Assembly (NCBI GenBank): GCA_025463055.1 | Contig: JAOAPV010000047.1 | Location: 1-64,000 of the forward strand | Source of the DNA: Candidatus Acidiferrum typicum | Lineage (GTDB): Bacteria > Acidobacteriota > Terriglobia > Acidiferrales > UBA7541 | Length of the DNA: 64,000 nt | Direction of reading: 5' to 3' | Shown here: positions 1 to 8,351 of the stretch, piece after piece | Numbering within the stretch: position 1 is the first letter of the stretch | How the letters are laid out: each line of letters opens with the position of its first letter | The notes under the pieces: generated by a model | Seen by the model: only the letters and a program-made list of their open reading frames with translations | Databases searched by the model: none | Told to the model about the DNA's origin: nothing | Translations under genes and position numbers: made by a program

Positions 1-1644
1 AAAAAAGTCGAAGACGCAAACATGCCCGCGGAGGCCAAAAAGGAATCCGAGCGTGAGCTGAAGCGGCTGGCGAAGATGACTCCTGCTTCCGCGGAATATA
101 TGGTCTCGCGGACATACTTGGAGTGGATGACCTCGCTGCCGTGGAGCAAATCCTCCGGGCATGAGGAAATCGACATTTCCAAAGCGCAAACGATTCTGAA
201 TGAAGATCACTATGACCTGGAAAAGGTCAAGGAACGCATCCTGGATTACCTGGCGGTCAAGAAACTGCAGCCGGGCATGAAGGGACCGATCCTGTGCTTC
301 ATCGGGCCCCCAGGCGTGGGTAAAACTTCGCTGGGCAAGTCCATTGCGCGTTCGCTGGGACGCAAGTTCGTGCGCATCGCACTGGGCGGTATGCACGACG
401 AAGCGGAGATTCGCGGACACCGCCGTACATACATCGGCGCGCTGCCTGGACAAATAATCCAGGGCATAAAGCGCGCGGAGATGAACGATCCGGTGATGAT
501 GCTGGACGAAGTCGACAAGCTCGGACGCGATTTCCGAGGCGATCCATCTTCGGCACTGATGGAAGTGCTCGATCCGGAACAAAACAATGCGTTCCGCGAT
601 CACTACCTGGACGTGCCGTTCGATCTCTCGAAAGTGCTGTTCATTGCCACGGCGAACTGGATGGACCCCATCCCCGAGCCGCTGCGTGACCGCATGGAGA
701 TCATCGAGCTGCCGGGCTACACGGGAGAAGAGAAGCTGCACATTGCGCACAAGTACCTGATCCCGAAGCAGGCGTCGGAACACGGCTTGAAAGTACCCGA
801 GCAACTGGAGTTCACAGATGAAGGGCTCCGGGAAATCATCCACAGCTTCACGCGCGAAGCGGGCGTCCGCAACCTGGAACGCGAGATCGCAACGATCACG
901 CGCAAACAGGCGCGGCGCATCGCGGAAGGCAAGCCGGAAAAGATGGTCGTAACTCCGGAAGTGGTCCGCGAGTTCCTAGGCGTGCCGAAGTTCCGCACGG
1001 AAAAGGAAGTTGCGGAGCGCGTAAAGAAGCCTGGAGTTGCGGTGGGGCTGGTGTGGACGCCCGTGGGCGGCGACATCATCTTCATCGAGGCCACGCGGAT
1101 GCGCGGCGGCAAGCAATTCACGATGACCGGGCACTTGGGCGAGGTCATGCAGGAATCGATGACTGCGGCGCTGACGTGGACACGAGCCAACGGCGAACGC
1201 TACGGCATCGATCCGGACTTCTTCCGCAAGCAGGACATTCACATCCACGTGCCGTCCGGCGCAGTGCCGAAGGATGGACCTTCGGCCGGCGCGGCGATGG
1301 TAACGGCGCTGGTCAGCTTGCTCAGTGGGCGGGCGGTGCGCGAGGGCGTGGCCATGACCGGAGAGATGACCCTGTCCGGGGTGGTGCTGCCAATCGGCGG
1401 GGTGAAGGAAAAGGTGCTTGGCGCCAAGCGCGCGGGCATCAAGGAAGTGCTGCTGCCTGCGGACAACGAGCCGAACGCCGTGGCTGATCTTACGCCGGAA
1501 ATTCTCGGCGACATGAAGATCACCTACGTGCGGACACTTGACGAGGTGCTGGAACACGCCTTGGAGAAGGAGCCGACGACATCTGCAATCGTGCCGCCGG
1601 AGCCGAAAGGCAAGCGCGTGGAAGTGCCCCGCGCCATCCACTAA
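1..1644 (+). CDS. lon: Lon protease, C-terminal part (5' end outside window)
   Basis: ATP-dependent cytosolic serine protease that degrades misfolded and regulatory proteins. The frame is open to the left edge, so the first visible Met (position 22) is not the start; the N-terminal substrate-binding domain is missing only because of the window limit. Visible parts are the end of the helical linker (SLPW), the AAA+ module with Walker A GPPGVGKTS and Walker B MMLDEVDK, an arginine-finger region, and the C-terminal protease domain with catalytic Ser in DGPSAGAAM and Lys in KEKVLGAKRAG. All catalytic residues are intact. The gene is followed by a REP-like hairpin and a strong rho-independent terminator. 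Confidence 0.97.
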   Translation, partial: KKVEDANMPAEAKKESERELKRLAKMTPASAEYMVSRTYLEWMTSLPWSKSSGHEEIDISKAQTILNEDHYDLEKVKERILDYLAVKKLQPGMKGPILCFIGPPGVGKTSLGKSIARSLGRKFVRIALGGMHDEAEIRGHRRTYIGALPGQIIQGIKRAEMNDPVMMLDEVDKLGRDFRGDPSSALMEVLDPEQNNAFRDHYLDVPFDLSKVLFIATANWMDPIPEPLRDRMEIIELPGYTGEEKLHIAHKYLIPKQASEHGLKVPEQLEFTDEGLREIIHSFTREAGVRNLEREIATITRKQARRIAEGKPEKMVVTPEVVREFLGVPKFRTEKEVAERVKKPGVAVGLVWTPVGGDIIFIEATRMRGGKQFTMTGHLGEVMQESMTAALTWTRANGERYGIDPDFFRKQDIHIHVPSGAVPKDGPSAGAAMVTALVSLLSGRAVREGVAMTGEMTLSGVVLPIGGVKEKVLGAKRAGIKEVLLPADNEPNAVADLTPEILGDMKITYVRTLDEVLEHALEKEPTTSAIVPPEPKGKRVEVPRAIH

Positions 1645-1650
1645 AACACA

Positions 1651-1678
1651 GAACGCAGCAGGGCTGCGTTCTACTACA
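1651..1678. repeat. REP-like hairpin, copy 1
   Basis: Perfect 9-bp arms (GAACGCAGC / GCTGCGTTC) around a 3-nt loop, flanked by CTACA, which reads TGTAG on the minus strand. Three other intergenic hairpins in this window (28635, 35365, 43311) share the TGTAG flank next to a GC-rich palindrome, which suggests one dispersed family. It lies between the lon stop codon and its terminator. Confidence 0.5.
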
Positions 1679-1693
1679 GAATGTAAAATGGAG

Positions 1694-1729
1694 AAGGCCC
1701 GGTGAAAAAAAGCCGGGCCTTTTCTTTTT
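1694..1729 (+). terminator. Rho-independent terminator of lon
   Basis: Perfect 9-bp stem AAGGCCCGG / CCGGGCCTT with an A-rich 10-nt loop, followed by TTTCTTTTT. It sits 50 nt after the lon stop codon. Confidence 0.9.
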
Positions 1730-1744
1730 GTCACTCCTGCTACC

Positions 1745-2323
1745 ATGTGCGTAATGAGTCCGGCTAAGCAATCGGCAGCGGATGCGACAGTTGAGCTGGC
1801 GGCGCGACTGACGGAAGCGCTGCAACGCGAGCGCATCGTGCCGCGGTTTGTGGATTCCTATGTGGTGGAACATGGAAGGCACGGCTTACAAGTACACGCC
1901 GCTCTGTATCGCGATTTGCTTACGTTATTGCAAAGAGAGGCTCTAATTGCGGCAAGCGTCCATGCAATTGAGATAGTCACTGATAATTTCCAACCCACAG
2001 TGAAATCCAAACCGCGACCGATGTTGAGGAAGGACGCAGTGGCGTACCGGCGAAAGTATTTGTCGGCCCTTGGTCGGCATCAGAAATGGTCAGCAGGTGA
2101 CGCCCTGGATTTTCAGCGAGATTTCCAAATCTATGAAGAGCTTATCGCGCGCAGCGACCCGGGGCGGAAGCGCAAACCGTTCGAGGCGGCGAATCATCCG
2201 TTTGTCGATCGCTGCGCGTTCTTGCTGGATTCGTCTTTTCTGGAAAAGGCGCGCGTGGCGGCCAGCCGCGCGCTGACTGCGCTGGAGGAATTGACAGAGC
2301 AGGTGGTGTCATCGCTTAAGTAG
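1745..2323 (+). CDS. Conserved hypothetical protein
   Basis: 192-residue soluble protein that I do not recognise. It has no signal peptide or membrane segment, is mostly predicted helical, and has a basic central stretch (KSKPRP to RRKY) followed by an acidic helix and a second basic patch (PGRKRKPF). Start is ATG at 1745 or the in-frame ATG at 1754; neither has a clear Shine-Dalgarno. It begins 16 nt after the lon terminator, so it must have its own promoter or depend on readthrough. Codon use resembles the neighbouring genes, which supports a real gene. No function is proposed. Confidence 0.65.
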   Translation: MCVMSPAKQSAADATVELAARLTEALQRERIVPRFVDSYVVEHGRHGLQVHAALYRDLLTLLQREALIAASVHAIEIVTDNFQPTVKSKPRPMLRKDAVAYRRKYLSALGRHQKWSAGDALDFQRDFQIYEELIARSDPGRKRKPFEAANHPFVDRCAFLLDSSFLEKARVAASRALTALEELTEQVVSSLK

Positions 2324-2361
2324 CGAGGAGCCGCGGCGTATTGAGAATGGTCAATCCAACT

Positions 2362-2848
2362 TCATTTATCCAACGCTGCGCCAGTAAATATTGGCTGCCT
2401 GGCGAAGGCTGTGTAGAAGCCATAGACAGCCGCCAACGCTATGACGGCAATGCCAGCCAAGCCGGCTGGTAGAAATTTGATGGCGACGATCTGGCTCAGC
2501 TTTAGGTCTTCGGCGCGATAAACTCGCCCATGCCTCCACGGCCCGCCAGCGCAACCACGCGATAGCGCTCGGCAATGATCTGCCCGGGGATGAATCGTCC
2601 GCCGCCAATGGGGTCGGAGATGGAAAGAGAACTCCCTGAATTTAACGGAGAGCGAGATGATCGATGGGGAGAGATTGGCGGATGCGAGGGCGTGCGACCG
2701 GCTTCGTTGGTGAGGCGATTGTCTCGCCGTCGCTGGCCGACCGATCATCCACAAGCGTGGCGTCGCCGCTTGAATCGAGCGCTGTGCCACAAGCCGGACA
2801 ATAGCGGCTCGCATCTGAAATTTCGCTAGAGCAGAAGACACAACGCAT
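2362..2848 (-). pseudogene. Decayed zinc-ribbon Ser/Thr protein kinase
   Basis: Three reading frames carry successive parts of one bacterial Ser/Thr kinase. Frame one (from 2848) starts with a zinc ribbon, CVFC then CPAC. Frame two (around 2620-2500) carries the kinase entry, FIPGQIIAERYRVVALAGR then GGMGE, where the glycine-rich loop breaks: a base is missing so GE-VY becomes GE-F. Frame three resumes with VYRAEDLKL and the ATP-lysine strand VAIKFLPA, then jumps directly to a transmembrane-like segment (GIAVIALAAVYGFYTAF) and stops. So there are two frameshifts and an internal deletion removing nearly the whole catalytic domain. It cannot make an active kinase. Kinases of this architecture are abundant in Acidobacteriota (family knowledge). 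Confidence 0.8.
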
Positions 2849-3018
2849 AAAACTGAGGAAATTGTATCACCGTCGCCATTGCAGATTACCTCACCGGTTG
2901 AGTCTGCATCGCAGAGTTTGGCAGTGCATCGGTTGCCTTCCCACCGTCGTACGCCACAATTGCCTACGGCGATCGTTGAGTGCCGCAGCGGAGTGCACGC
3001 GCGATGGCGATGCTGCTA

Positions 3019-3360
3019 TCACGTAATGCGTTCGACTTGCACGGCTGTGCCATAGGCGAGCACTTCGGTCACGCCTTGCATTACTTCCGTGGCGTCATAG
3101 CGCATTGCGACGACCGCATTAGCGCCGTGCTGGGCGGCATGCTGCAAGAGCAGCTCGTAAGCTTCCTCTCGAGTCTTCTCGCAGAGATTCGTAAGGATAG
3201 TGATATTGCCGCCGACTATAGTCTGCAGCGCGGCGCCCAAATTTCCGATCACGCTGCGCGACCTGACAATGATTCCGCGCACGATGCCAAAGTTCTTGAC
3301 GATTCGGTAGCCGGAAATTTCGTTGGCTGTGGTAACCATGGAACTGTCCACGCGATTCAT
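3019..3360 (-). CDS. YbjQ/UPF0145 family protein
   Basis: About 113 residues, matching the small UPF0145 (YbjQ, putative heavy-metal-binding) family, which forms pentamers; the biochemical role is not settled. Family features visible are the N-terminal strand [10 protein letters not shown], the central VRSRSVIGN block, a helix with [12 protein letters not shown], and the C-terminal [11 protein letters not shown] followed by [12 protein letters not shown] at 3360 has AAGGAG 7 nt upstream and is preferred over the in-frame GTG at 3366. It stands alone, divergent from the glycosyltransferase gene. Confidence 0.85.
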   Translation of the reverse strand: MNRVDSSMVTTANEISGYRIVKNFGIVRGIIVRSRSVIGNLGAALQTIVGGNITILTNLCEKTREEAYELLLQHAAQHGANAVVAMRYDATEVMQGVTEVLAYGTAVQVERIT

Positions 3361-3452
3361 AGCCACGCTCCTTGATAGATGTTTACGGGTGCGATTCTAC
3401 CTGTTCACGCAATCCTGCGGGAGATAAATGGTTCTGCTAGGCTCGGATTTAC

Positions 3453-4646
3453 GTGGAGACTCTCTTCTATTACCTGGCCATCCTCCAGATAAGCGTGGGT
3501 GTGTACCTGGTTTGGCATGGGTTGCGCTGGGTGGGGTATGTGCGTCGCAGGATGCGAGGCGATCCGGGCTTTAATGCGCCGCGCGCGGCAGTGCTCTGTC
3601 CGTGCAAAGGAATGGAACCAGGGCTCGAGCGCAATCTCACCGCACTGACCGAGTTTGATTATCGCAACTATGAAATCTTTTTCATTCTAGCCTCCGCTTC
3701 CGATTCCGCCTACAGCACGGTCAAGCGCGTGGCGGAGCACTCCAAGGCACCCGCGCACATAATCATTGCGGAACGCCCGGAAGGATGCGGGGAGAAAGTA
3801 AACAATTTGCGTGTGGGCATCGAGCAGTTGCCGGCTGAGTTTGAAGTCCTGGTTTTTGCGGACTCAGATGGGCGGCCGGGAAAATTTTGGCTGCGTCGCC
3901 TGATAGCACCACTGAATGACAAACAAGTTGGCGCGGCGACCACCATGCGTTGGTTGATTCCGAACGGCCATGATTTAGCGACTGCCCTGCTGGCCGCCTG
4001 GAACGCATCGATCGTGACGATGCTTACCGAAAAGGGCAAAAATTTCTGTTGGGGCGGAGGAACGGCCATTCGCCGCAGCGTGTTCGACGAAATCCGCGTG
4101 TTCGATGAGTGGCACCATTCTGTTAGTGACGATTACTCAATGACGCGCGCTCTGCAGCACGCTGGACGCTCCATTGTGTTCGTGCCGGAGTGCCTGACTC
4201 CCGCGTACGTAGACGTTGATTTCCGAAGTCTGCTGGAGTTCACGAACCGGCAAATATTGATCACCAAGGTCTACTCGAAAAAGAACTGGGCCTCGGGTGC
4301 GGCAACACACTTTTTGTACTGCGCAACCCTGCCGCTTGGTGTGGCCGTGACGCTGATCAATTTCTTCGCGACGTTGCCGGCGTTTCACCTCGCGATACTG
4401 ACGTTTGTGCCCATGCTGCTGGCCGCTATTCGGGGCGGGCTGCGCGTGGTGGCGGCGAGCGATGTTCTGCAGCCCGCACGCGAGCAGATCGTGAGTCAGG
4501 CATGGATATATATTGTGCTTGGCGTTTTTATCCCTTACCTGTTTCTTTTCAATTTCGTAATGTCGTTGTTCACGAGAAAAATTCGGTGGCGGGGCGTCAC
4601 GTATGAGCTGATCTCGCCACAGCAAACGCGCATATTGGCCTATTAG
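3453..4646 (+). CDS. Membrane glycosyltransferase, GT2/GT21-like
   Basis: 397-residue inner-membrane glycosyltransferase resembling ceramide-glucosyltransferase/HpnI-like enzymes. One N-terminal membrane segment (residues 3-20) is followed by a GT-A catalytic domain with the first acidic motif after FILAS, the metal-binding DSD in FADSDG, the acceptor-site motif WGGGTAIRR, and the catalytic Asp in SDDYSMTRAL. A (Q/R)XXRW-like position appears as RQILITKVY, lacking the Trp. Two or three C-terminal membrane helices follow. The acceptor is probably a lipid, which is inference. The start is a GTG with no good Shine-Dalgarno; a strong GGGAGAT-ATG at 3428 lies in another frame that closes early, so the true start is uncertain. 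Confidence 0.85.
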   Translation: METLFYYLAILQISVGVYLVWHGLRWVGYVRRRMRGDPGFNAPRAAVLCPCKGMEPGLERNLTALTEFDYRNYEIFFILASASDSAYSTVKRVAEHSKAPAHIIIAERPEGCGEKVNNLRVGIEQLPAEFEVLVFADSDGRPGKFWLRRLIAPLNDKQVGAATTMRWLIPNGHDLATALLAAWNASIVTMLTEKGKNFCWGGGTAIRRSVFDEIRVFDEWHHSVSDDYSMTRALQHAGRSIVFVPECLTPAYVDVDFRSLLEFTNRQILITKVYSKKNWASGAATHFLYCATLPLGVAVTLINFFATLPAFHLAILTFVPMLLAAIRGGLRVVAASDVLQPAREQIVSQAWIYIVLGVFIPYLFLFNFVMSLFTRKIRWRGVTYELISPQQTRILAY

Positions 4647-5138
4647 GGCATATTGGATTTAGCTGCTGTGCGATCCCGCTTTGGTCGAACAAGGCTCGGT
4701 AAAAAAGGGTTTTCCACAGCACGTTGAGTAACCGTGGCTGGCGGACATGGCGATCCGTGTAAATACATGTAACGAAAGCTGCCTACGCGGGAAAAATTTC
4801 GCGTACCGTGAAATTCCTACCCGCAAACCCGGGTCGGGGTGAAGGGTTTCCAGTAGGTAAGTGCTGATATCCTAGGGGTTTGTACCGATTCAAATTTACA
4901 GCGGCGTTTGCACTGTAATTGCGCTTCTCGGGCCAGTATTTCGTCGCAAGCGAAATGACGAGGGGTTCCTTCTCACGCCCAAAGCTGGTTTTGGGGCAAT
5001 TCGAACGTCCTCAGCCCTCAAACCTTACTTCCTTGCCGCCGCTTGCTTATTGCAGTGGAACCATGCCTCGCACAGGGGCGAATCAAATAAAATCTCAGGT
5101 CTCGGTTCCTACTCGAGGCTGCATACAGAGGGGTGCAT
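4647..5138 (+). other. Long leader/intergenic region with two dyads
   Basis: Nearly 490 nt without a supported gene, ahead of the LuxR-type regulator. Two structures stand out. At 4816-4857 a two-part hairpin can form: outer stem CCTAC/GTAGG, small internal loop, inner stem AAACCC/GGGTTT. At 4896-4918 there is a TTACAG-N11-CTGTAA inverted repeat, which could be an operator. Neither matches a riboswitch or RNA class I recognise. Confidence 0.4.
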
Positions 5139-5759
5139 GTGAAAGTAATCCGCAGGAGTGAACCAACGCATTTGAATGTCTCTCGCACGAATGTTCCCCG
5201 GGAACTTTATTTTTTCTATGAAAAAAACACTGGCGTTTCCCATTTCCATGTGGAAGCTGGCAGTGATGGGCAATTCCCCGTGGAGCAGGCTGCCGGCCTG
5301 CTGGCGATGCATTGCTTGGTTCGCGGGCAATCCCCCAGAGACTATGTGGTGATGGTGCAGGCGGCTCAGGATTCACTGGAGGGCTTGGCGGAAAAGGCTG
5401 AGCAACTGCTGCAGGCGGGGCATTCCGTCGGAAGCTCGGTGAAACTGACGCGCCGCGAAGAAGAAGTGCTTGGTGGCGTAATGCGCAGTCTGGCTAACAA
5501 GGAAATCGCCGCTTCGCTGAATCTCTCGGAGCGGACCGTGAAATTCCACGTTTCCTCGTTGCTCGCCAAGTTCCGCGTACGGGGTCGAATGGAGTTGGTC
5601 CGCGAAGCGGCGCGCCATACCGCGTCACCTATGACCATGCCCGAAGCACCAGCTGCTGCGCGTGAGACTCGGCCGTCGGTTCCGCCTCCACACACATACA
5701 GCCAGGTTGCGCGCAACCTAGGTCCCATTGCGCTGACCAAACGGCAAATGTTGGCTTAA
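5139..5759 (+). CDS. LuxR-type HTH transcriptional regulator
   Basis: About 206 residues. The C-terminal half contains a GerE/LuxR helix-turn-helix: LTRREEEVL, then LANKEIAASLNLSERTVKFH and VSSLLAKF, with the conserved Glu and Thr-Val-Lys positions present. The N-terminal 100 residues do not show a receiver or known ligand domain. A proline-rich tail of about 50 residues follows the HTH. GTG at 5139 is preferred over the in-frame GTG at 5133 because AGAGGGG lies 5 nt upstream of it. No sensor kinase is adjacent. The long structured upstream region suggests control at its own promoter or leader. Confidence 0.88.
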   Translation: MKVIRRSEPTHLNVSRTNVPRELYFFYEKNTGVSHFHVEAGSDGQFPVEQAAGLLAMHCLVRGQSPRDYVVMVQAAQDSLEGLAEKAEQLLQAGHSVGSSVKLTRREEEVLGGVMRSLANKEIAASLNLSERTVKFHVSSLLAKFRVRGRMELVREAARHTASPMTMPEAPAAARETRPSVPPPHTYSQVARNLGPIALTKRQMLA

Positions 5760-5780
5760 TTTTTTTGAGCGCCACACAAA

Positions 5781-5818
5781 AAGGCCCGGACCGCTTCACG
5801 GTTCGGGCCTTTTCATTT
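5781..5818. terminator. Bidirectional rho-independent terminator
   Basis: 12-bp stem AAGGCCCGGACC / GGTTCGGGCCTT with one G-T pair and a 7-nt loop, followed by TTCATTT on the plus strand and TTTTTGTGTGG on the minus strand. It sits between the convergent LuxR-type regulator and superoxide dismutase genes and can serve both. Confidence 0.88.
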
Positions 5819-5836
5819 CTGACTTAAGACCAATGG

Positions 5837-6583
5837 CTACTTGCTGGCAGCAGCGTACTGTTCCGCAGCGGAATCCCAATTCACGACGTTCCACCAGGCG
5901 GCGATGTAGTCCGGGCGGCGATTCTGATATTTCAGATAATACGCATGCTCCCAGACATCCACCCCAAGCACGGCCTTGGCCTTCAGCAAGTATGGCGTGT
6001 CTTGGTTTGCCGTGGAATCGATCGTGAGCTTGCCATCTTTTACAAGCAGCCAAGCCCACCCGGAGCCGAATCGCCCAACGCCTGCAGCGGCGAGTTTCGA
6101 CTGAAAATCCGCAAAAGAGCCGAATGTGGATTTAATGGCAGCGGCAAGATCACCCTTAGGCTCCCCGCCGCCCCCTTTTTTCATTTGCGTCCAAAATAGC
6201 GAATGGTTCCAGTGGCCGCCGCCATTGTTGCGCACGGCTGTTCGGATGTTTTCGGGAATGGAATCGAGATTCTTCATGAGGTCGTCGATCGATTTGGATT
6301 GCAGGTCCGGATGGCCTTCGAGGGCCTTGTTGAGGTTTGTGACGTAAGCCCCATGGTGCTTGTCATGGTGGATCTCCATGGTTTTGGCGTCAATATGCGG
6401 TTCCAGAGCGTCGAATGGGTAGGGTAGCGGGGGCACTGTAAAGGCCACGGGTTTTTCCTCCGAGTATGAATTTGAGATGGGATTTTTTGTATCTGCGAGC
6501 AACAGGCCTGGCACCCCACCGCCTGCTCCAATCAGTCCTACGCCAACGATGCCAGTGCCAGCGATAAACCTGCGGCGATTGAT
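5837..6583 (-). CDS. Fe/Mn superoxide dismutase with Tat signal
   Basis: Dismutates superoxide to peroxide and oxygen. The catalytic domain ([16 protein letters not shown] onward) has all four metal ligands: His in MEIHHDKHH, His in [11 protein letters not shown], and Asp and His in DVWEHAYY. The GTG at 6514 would give a protein starting in the middle of a hydrophobic stretch. Reading the same frame upstream gives [10 protein letters not shown], a hydrophobic run and a LLLA-D cleavage-like site: a textbook twin-arginine signal. That extension has no ATG/GTG/TTG; the codon 5 nt after a perfect GGAGG is ATC at 6583, and an in-frame TAA lies just upstream. I therefore place the start at 6583, possibly an ATC start. 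Export to the periplasm is inferred. Confidence 0.9.
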   Translation of the reverse strand: MNRRRFIAGTGIVGVGLIGAGGGVPGLLLADTKNPISNSYSEEKPVAFTVPPLPYPFDALEPHIDAKTMEIHHDKHHGAYVTNLNKALEGHPDLQSKSIDDLMKNLDSIPENIRTAVRNNGGGHWNHSLFWTQMKKGGGGEPKGDLAAAIKSTFGSFADFQSKLAAAGVGRFGSGWAWLLVKDGKLTIDSTANQDTPYLLKAKAVLGVDVWEHAYYLKYQNRRPDYIAAWWNVVNWDSAAEQYAAASK

Positions 6584-6706
6584 GGCAACCTCCAGACGCG
6601 CTTACGCGGTCAGAGGACGTGCGGATTATACCGCCACATCAGGGATGAGAGTAAGCCTCCGCTCGCCGAAGCACCAGATAAATTGTGGGCGAATCTCGTC
6701 CGCCGC

Positions 6707-7894
6707 TCATTGAATTTGGATGCGGGAGAGCGCCCAAAGGGCAGATTCCGCAATAACCGAGTCTTGCGAGGTCGAGAGGCGTTGCAGCAATTCGGTGATC
6801 CTGTGATACGCGCGTGCTCCGGGCTGGATCTCTGAATTGCCCAGAGCAATGCAGGCATTGCGGACCAGGCCGCGCCACTTCGTGCGCTTGATGGCGCTGC
6901 CGCGGAAGATGCGCCGGAAGTCGGTTTCGTCCAATGCGGCGAGCCATTCGAGCCGAGGCAAAAAAAGCGATTCCTCCGACGAGTCGCTCGCGTCCTGCTG
7001 CGCCTGCCGAGAGGAAAGCCCAGAACTTTCTTCACTCTTCGGTCGCGCAGTTTCGGCGGAGGAGCCAAAGGTTCTCGGGCGGAATTCTTCGCGCGGAGTT
7101 GTAGGCGCGCGGCGGTTCCAGGGACACACGTCCTGACATATGTCGCAGCCAAATACGTGGGTGCCGACGGACTCGCGTAGTTCTTCGGGAATAGGGCCGC
7201 GGAGCTCGATGGTCAGGTATGAGATGCAGCGGCGCGCGTCCATGACGTAAGGCTCGACGAAAGCTTGCGTGGGGCACGCGTCGATGCAACGGCGGCAGCT
7301 TCCGCACAGATCCGGCGGAGGCAGGGCGCTTTCTTCCAAGCTGGGGGAAAGATCTAAAGTCGTAAGAATCGCTCCCAGAAAAATCCACGAGCCCAGTCGC
7401 TGATTTAAAAGCAAAGTGTTCTTACCCAGCCAGCCGAGACCGGCGTATTTCGCGAAGATGCGCTCGTGAAGGGGCCCAGTATCAGCGTAAACGCGCGCTT
7501 CGAACGGTTCGATAAAATGTTCGCGCAGAACTGCCGTTAGCTCGTGGAGTCTTTCTTTCAACACTTCGTGGTAGTCGTCGCCCCAGGCGTAACGCGAAAT
7601 CCATCCGCGAGGCTCAGCATTTTGGGGAAGATGCGGCACGCCGGTCGATTTAGGCAGGTCTGTGTTGTAGTTGAGAGCGCAAATGATCACGCTGCGAATG
7701 CCTGGGAACGCACCCTCTCCACTACGCCTGCGTGGGTCGGACAGATATTGCATCTCGCCGGCGTAGCCGCGTGCCAGCCACTCTTCTGTGTGCTCCAACT
7801 CCGGGAATTTCCCAGCCGGCACAACGCCGCAAAGGTCAAACCCCAGTTCCTTGGCGCGGGACTCTATCCAGACGGTATCAGACCATGTCCCCAT
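6707..7894 (-). CDS. queG: Epoxyqueuosine reductase
   Basis: Cobalamin- and Fe-S-dependent enzyme that reduces epoxyqueuosine to queuosine in tRNA, the last step of Q biosynthesis. The N-terminal cobalamin-binding region includes the conserved ARVYADTGPLHER stretch and GWLGKN. Two [4Fe-4S] motifs follow: CGSCRRCIDACP and CDICQDVCPWN. A Ser/Glu-rich insertion of about 35 residues then precedes a C-terminal HEAT-like tail, making the protein longer than the E. coli enzyme. The ATG at 7894 (MGTWSD) aligns with the family N-terminus better than the in-frame start 66 nt upstream. It follows the STAS gene on the same strand. Confidence 0.95.
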   Translation of the reverse strand: MGTWSDTVWIESRAKELGFDLCGVVPAGKFPELEHTEEWLARGYAGEMQYLSDPRRRSGEGAFPGIRSVIICALNYNTDLPKSTGVPHLPQNAEPRGWISRYAWGDDYHEVLKERLHELTAVLREHFIEPFEARVYADTGPLHERIFAKYAGLGWLGKNTLLLNQRLGSWIFLGAILTTLDLSPSLEESALPPPDLCGSCRRCIDACPTQAFVEPYVMDARRCISYLTIELRGPIPEELRESVGTHVFGCDICQDVCPWNRRAPTTPREEFRPRTFGSSAETARPKSEESSGLSSRQAQQDASDSSEESLFLPRLEWLAALDETDFRRIFRGSAIKRTKWRGLVRNACIALGNSEIQPGARAYHRITELLQRLSTSQDSVIAESALWALSRIQIQ

Positions 7895-7995
7895 GTATCC
7901 GATTCTGCCGTACCTTAGTCCCTCTGGCGAGCGGGAACCAAGTGCACGGTAGGCGAACAAACCAAAGTGCGGGGACTGAGTAGAGGTGTCGAAGG

Positions 7996-8340
7996 CTATT
8001 GGTAGCTGCGCAGAGCGCTATTCTCGTCGGAATAGACTTCGAAGACTGTGAACAATTTGGTCAGTTGCAGGAGATCGTGCACTTTCTTTGTCAGATGGAG
8101 GAGCTTTAAGTTTCCACCGCGATTTTTCACTCCGGTATAGGCGCTGACGAGTTCGCCGATCCCGGAGCTATCGATGTAATCGACATCGGCCAAATTCAGG
8201 AGGATCATCGTGCGCTGCTCTTCCAGGAGCTCGCGGATAGTTTTCCTTAATAGGGCGCTGCCTTCGCCCAGCGTAATTCGGCCGCCAATATCGACGACAG
8301 TCACTCCCGAAGCTTCACGATACGTGGCTCGTAGTGCCAT
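7996..8340 (-). CDS. STAS-domain anti-sigma factor antagonist
   Basis: 114-residue SpoIIAA/RsbV-like protein. The phosphorylatable serine motif is intact (VDYIDSSGIGELV), and the fold-defining strand-helix pattern covers the full length. In partner-switching systems the unphosphorylated antagonist binds the kinase-like anti-sigma factor and releases sigma. It starts 11 nt after the stop of the RsbW-like gene, so the two are co-transcribed and are almost certainly partners. No sigma factor, phosphatase or stressosome gene is adjacent. Confidence 0.92.
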   Translation of the reverse strand: MALRATYREASGVTVVDIGGRITLGEGSALLRKTIRELLEEQRTMILLNLADVDYIDSSGIGELVSAYTGVKNRGGNLKLLHLTKKVHDLLQLTKLFTVFEVYSDENSALRSYQ

Positions 8341-8351
8341 TTAGATTGGGC

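Noticed and set aside
976-1836. Long minus-strand open frame across lon
   Set aside because: It runs antisense to the conserved lon protease domain and its translation is low-complexity Arg/His/Leu without any motif; a GC-driven shadow frame.
3428-3572. ATG with a strong Shine-Dalgarno just upstream of the glycosyltransferase
   Set aside because: The frame closes within about 50 codons and shows no conserved sequence; kept only as a note on the uncertain start.
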